The notes below the pieces were generated by a model. The model was not told where the DNA came from and made no database searches. It saw only the letters and a program-made list of their open reading frames with translations. This document shows positions 61,506 through 64,000 of a DNA stretch of 64,000 bases, in pieces. Source of the DNA: Terriglobales bacterium (GTDB lineage: Bacteria > Acidobacteriota > Terriglobia > Terriglobales > Acidobacteriaceae); assembly GCA_025462725.1 (NCBI GenBank), contig JAOAPE010000012.1, forward strand, positions 607,942-671,941, written 5' to 3'. Position numbers and translations under genes: made by a program. Position 1 is the stretch's first letter; every line of letters begins with the position of its first letter.

Positions 61506-63475
61506 CAGGCTTCCTCCTCTGCCCACTTCTCCGTGGCTTTGCGCCGACGTGATTCCTCTTTGCCGGGCCAAAACCATCCGGTCATTGTTATAGCAACCGG
61601 TATGGCTCCTATCGGGACGGCCCAAGGAGTGAAGATGGAACCGATGAAGAGCGCCGTCGTCGCAAGCGCAGCAAGAAACGGCCAAATGGATGCATCTGGA
61701 AATTCAGTTCGATGATCGGGTGCTGCATCGAGATAATTCGTGACTAATACTTCGCGAACGTCAGTACGCAGCCCTGTGACTATGGCTTGATTAGGCGCAG
61801 CATCCCATAGCGCTTCACGCCCGTTTACTGTTGGGATATGAAGAAAGTTGTAGCTCGGAGGCGGAGAACTCGTGCCCCATTCCAATGTGCCCGCGCCCCA
61901 GGGATTGTCGCCAGCGATGGCCCCACGCCGCATGCTCCAGAAGACGTTCGCGAGGAAAATCAAAACGGAGACTGTCATCAACACGGCGCCGAGAGATGCG
62001 ATTACGTTCATTGCAGTCCATCCCATTTCGGGAGGATATGCGTACACGCGGCGCGGCATACCGCGCAGACCGAGGATGTGCATCGGAAAAAATGTCATGT
62101 TGAAGCCGAAGAAGAAGAGCCAGAAGTTCCACTTTCCGGCAGCCTCGCTGAGCATCCGTCCCGTGATTTTTGGAAACCAGAAGTAGAGTGCCGCAAAGAG
62201 AGGAAAGACCGCTCCACCGATCAACACATAATGAAAGTGGGCGACGACAAAAAAGGTGTCGTGAACCTGCAAATCCAAGGGAACCGAAGCCAGCATTATG
62301 CCTGTAAGCCCGCCCATAATAAGGATGAAGAAAAAACCGAGCACCCAATACATCGGTGTCATCAATACCGGTCGCCTGCCCCACATGGTTGCGATCCAGC
62401 AATAGATCTGTGTGGCCGTAGGTATTGCGATCATCAAGCTGGCCGCTGTGAAAAAGCTTTCCCCAAGCTGTGGAAGTCCGGTGGCGAACATGTGATGCAC
62501 CCACAATCCGAATCCCACGAATGCTGTGGTCACCAGCGAGAGAACAAGCGCTAAATAACCGAAGACGTGTCGCCGAGAGAATGCAGCGATAACGCTGGAG
62601 ACTACTCCCAGGCCGGGGATGAAGATGATGTAGACCTCGGGGTGTCCGAAGAACCAGAAGAGATGTTGGTAAAGCAGCGCGTCTCCGCCTTCAGCAGGAT
62701 TAAAGAACTGTGTGCTCACGAGGCGGTCCATGATCAGCATGGTGCTGCTGAGCATGATGGAAGGCATGGCGAAGATGACCATGAAAGCCGTTACCAAACT
62801 CGCCCACACGAACAGTGGAATGCGGTTGAGCGACATCCCCGGCGCGCGCATCTTGAAAACGGTCACAATGATCTCGACAGCGACAGCCAATGCCGAAACT
62901 TCTGTGAACGTGATCATCTGCGCCCAGAAGTCCACGCGTTTGCCGGGTGAGAAGTCCGGACCGGAGAGCGGCACGTAGCTGAACCATCCCGTGTCTGGCC
63001 CAATGTTCAGGAAGAATGCGACAAACAACATAATGCCGCCGCACAGATAAAGGTAGTAGCTGTAAGCATTGAGTCGCGGGAACGCGATATTGCGCGAGCC
63101 CACCATCAGGGGCACGAGATACACCGACAATGCTTCGAACATCATGGGCACGGCGAAAAGAAACATCATGGTGCTGCCGTGCATGGTGAATATCTGGTTG
63201 TACTTGTCCGGCCCGAGAAAGTTGTTTTCCGGGCGCGCAAGTTGGATTCGCATCAGTGCAGCTAAACTGCCGCCCAAGAGGAAGAAGATGAAAGCGGTGA
63301 CGATGTACCGCTTGCCAATGGAACGATGATTTACTTGTTTGAACCATCCGATGAAGCCGGAAGGATCGGACCAGGTTTTATCCAGACGCTGATGCAGTGT
63401 CGCATCGTCGTCCGTGGCGTGCTCGACTTCCACATGCGTCAAGCGCTCTTCGCTGATGTTTGGATCTGGAGTCAC
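61505..63475 (-). CDS. ctaD: Cytochrome c oxidase subunit I
   Basis: 656 residues from a GTG start that overlaps the subunit II stop (GTGA). This is the haem-copper core. Six His ligands sit in FTMHGSTMMFLFAVPM, the helix VI motif HLFWFFGHPEVYIIFIPG (CuB His and crosslinked Tyr region), WVHHMFATGLP and FVVAHFHYVLIGGAVFPLFAALYFWFPK. The D- and K-channel residues are those of an A-type oxidase. A long hydrophilic C-terminal tail ends KATEKWAEEEA. Confidence 0.96.
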   Translation of the reverse strand: MTPDPNISEERLTHVEVEHATDDDATLHQRLDKTWSDPSGFIGWFKQVNHRSIGKRYIVTAFIFFLLGGSLAALMRIQLARPENNFLGPDKYNQIFTMHGSTMMFLFAVPMMFEALSVYLVPLMVGSRNIAFPRLNAYSYYLYLCGGIMLFVAFFLNIGPDTGWFSYVPLSGPDFSPGKRVDFWAQMITFTEVSALAVAVEIIVTVFKMRAPGMSLNRIPLFVWASLVTAFMVIFAMPSIMLSSTMLIMDRLVSTQFFNPAEGGDALLYQHLFWFFGHPEVYIIFIPGLGVVSSVIAAFSRRHVFGYLALVLSLVTTAFVGFGLWVHHMFATGLPQLGESFFTAASLMIAIPTATQIYCWIATMWGRRPVLMTPMYWVLGFFFILIMGGLTGIMLASVPLDLQVHDTFFVVAHFHYVLIGGAVFPLFAALYFWFPKITGRMLSEAAGKWNFWLFFFGFNMTFFPMHILGLRGMPRRVYAYPPEMGWTAMNVIASLGAVLMTVSVLIFLANVFWSMRRGAIAGDNPWGAGTLEWGTSSPPPSYNFLHIPTVNGREALWDAAPNQAIVTGLRTDVREVLVTNYLDAAPDHRTEFPDASIWPFLAALATTALFIGSIFTPWAVPIGAIPVAITMTGWFWPGKEESRRRKATEKWAEEEA

Positions 63476-64000
63476 TTAAGTGTCTCCAAATATGTGAGCA
63501 GCGACTGCAGATCATCTGAATTCATCTGGTTCGGCGGCATGCGGTTTCCCGGCTTGATGCTTTGCGAGTTGATGATCCATCCGCCCAAGTTTCCGGGATT
63601 GTTAGGCAGCGTTCCCGCGGCGATTGTTTGCCGGCTGGCAAGGTGAGTCAGGTCCGGGCCGACATTCGAACCTGCAATCGTCCCCCGCACCGTATGGCAC
63701 ATCACGCAAGTATGCGAAAGAAAGAATTGTTGTCCCTTTTGCGCCGCCGCATCTTGGGGATCCTTCGCAGAAGTCCGCTGTTGTTGCAGCCAGGCATTGA
63801 ACTTTTCCGGCGTTTCAGCCACAAGGAAGAAGGCCATATGCGCATGCTGATGTCCGCAGAACTCCGCACACTGGCCTCGGTATGTGCCTTCCTTGTCCGC
63901 TTGAAACCACAACGCTGTCTGATATCCGGGAATGAGATCACGCTTGCCGTGGATGTTGGGCGCCCAGAAACTATGGATCACATCTCGTGAAGTGCTGTTC
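63472..64000 (-). CDS. coxB: Cytochrome c oxidase subunit II with fused cytochrome c (partial, 5' end cut)
   Basis: The coding strand runs off the right edge, and about 176 residues of the C-terminal part are seen. The CuA centre ligands lie in VIHSFWAPNI (His) and YRGQCAEFCGHQHAHMAF (two Cys, His, Met). A cytochrome c domain is fused at the C-terminus, with haem motif CVMCHTVRG and a Met ligand in GNRMPPNQM. That architecture defines caa3-type oxidases, in which the fused haem c receives electrons directly. The missing N-terminus would hold the two membrane helices. Confidence 0.95.
   Translation of the reverse strand, partial: NSTSRDVIHSFWAPNIHGKRDLIPGYQTALWFQADKEGTYRGQCAEFCGHQHAHMAFFLVAETPEKFNAWLQQQRTSAKDPQDAAAQKGQQFFLSHTCVMCHTVRGTIAGSNVGPDLTHLASRQTIAAGTLPNNPGNLGGWIINSQSIKPGNRMPPNQMNSDDLQSLLTYLETLK

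Noticed and set aside
1-64000. tRNA, rRNA, phage or intact insertion sequence genes
   Set aside because: None could be recognised by reading. A tRNAscan, Infernal or ISfinder search would be needed to exclude small or degenerate ones.

Overview
The window is 64 kb of gene-dense bacterial chromosome of moderately high GC, with short intergenic gaps, many 1-17 bp gene overlaps and frequent GTG/TTG starts. The gene content points to a soil-type aerobic Acidobacteriota (Terriglobia-like). The clues are paired secreted VWA-domain proteins, DUF4097 repeat proteins tied to an ECF sigma factor, a sigma/FecR/ABC operon, SYLF and DUF1015 proteins, and several families of short palindromic intergenic repeats. 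The phylum assignment is inference from gene style, not from a phylogeny. No tRNA, rRNA, CRISPR array, phage or intact insertion sequence was seen.

Region 1 (1-30.8 kb) is mostly housekeeping. It holds a YVTN beta-propeller lipoprotein, DAHP synthase, an exported RidA-like protein, endonuclease IV, leuS, guaA, an SDR and a cupin. A minus-strand operon follows (DUF1015, amidase, GerMN, murI, rph, then an aldolase gene). Next come two overlapping VWA genes, a membrane-bound ferritin (MbfA), a CysK/CBS-like plus cystathionine-synthase/lyase pair, cutA, a phosphohexomutase, an FtsB-like protein, thiG, a SYLF protein, and an acyl-CoA ligase with a TetR regulator.

Region 2 (31-31.6 kb) holds the most striking feature: an exported peroxiredoxin whose peroxidatic-cysteine codon is an in-frame TGA. 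Ten paired bases with a single bulge lie 14 nt downstream. The reading frame and family conservation continue straight through the TGA, so it reads as a selenocysteine peroxiredoxin rather than a pseudogene.

Region 3 (31.7-47.4 kb) is a pyrimidine-catabolism locus. It has a beta-ureidopropionase-like amidohydrolase, a class III aminotransferase, an NCS1 nucleobase permease, the two dihydropyrimidine dehydrogenase subunits (PreA, PreT), a dihydropyrimidinase and a CoA-acylating methylmalonate/malonate-semialdehyde dehydrogenase. Together these could take uracil through beta-alanine to acetyl-CoA. Embedded in it are a PaoABC-like molybdenum aldehyde oxidase and an AT-richer AAA-ATPase gene flanked by a perfect 15-bp inverted repeat.

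Region 4 (47.6-59.1 kb) holds two parallel ECF-sigma modules. One is sigma, a zinc-finger/HEAT-repeat membrane anti-sigma and two DUF4097 proteins. The other is sigma, a large zinc-finger/FecR protein and two ABC ATPase/permease pairs. A diguanylate cyclase sits between them. Region 5 (59.1-64 kb) is a caa3-type cytochrome oxidase operon (subunits II, I and III, a small membrane protein, CtaG, cytochrome c), with subunit II cut by the window end.
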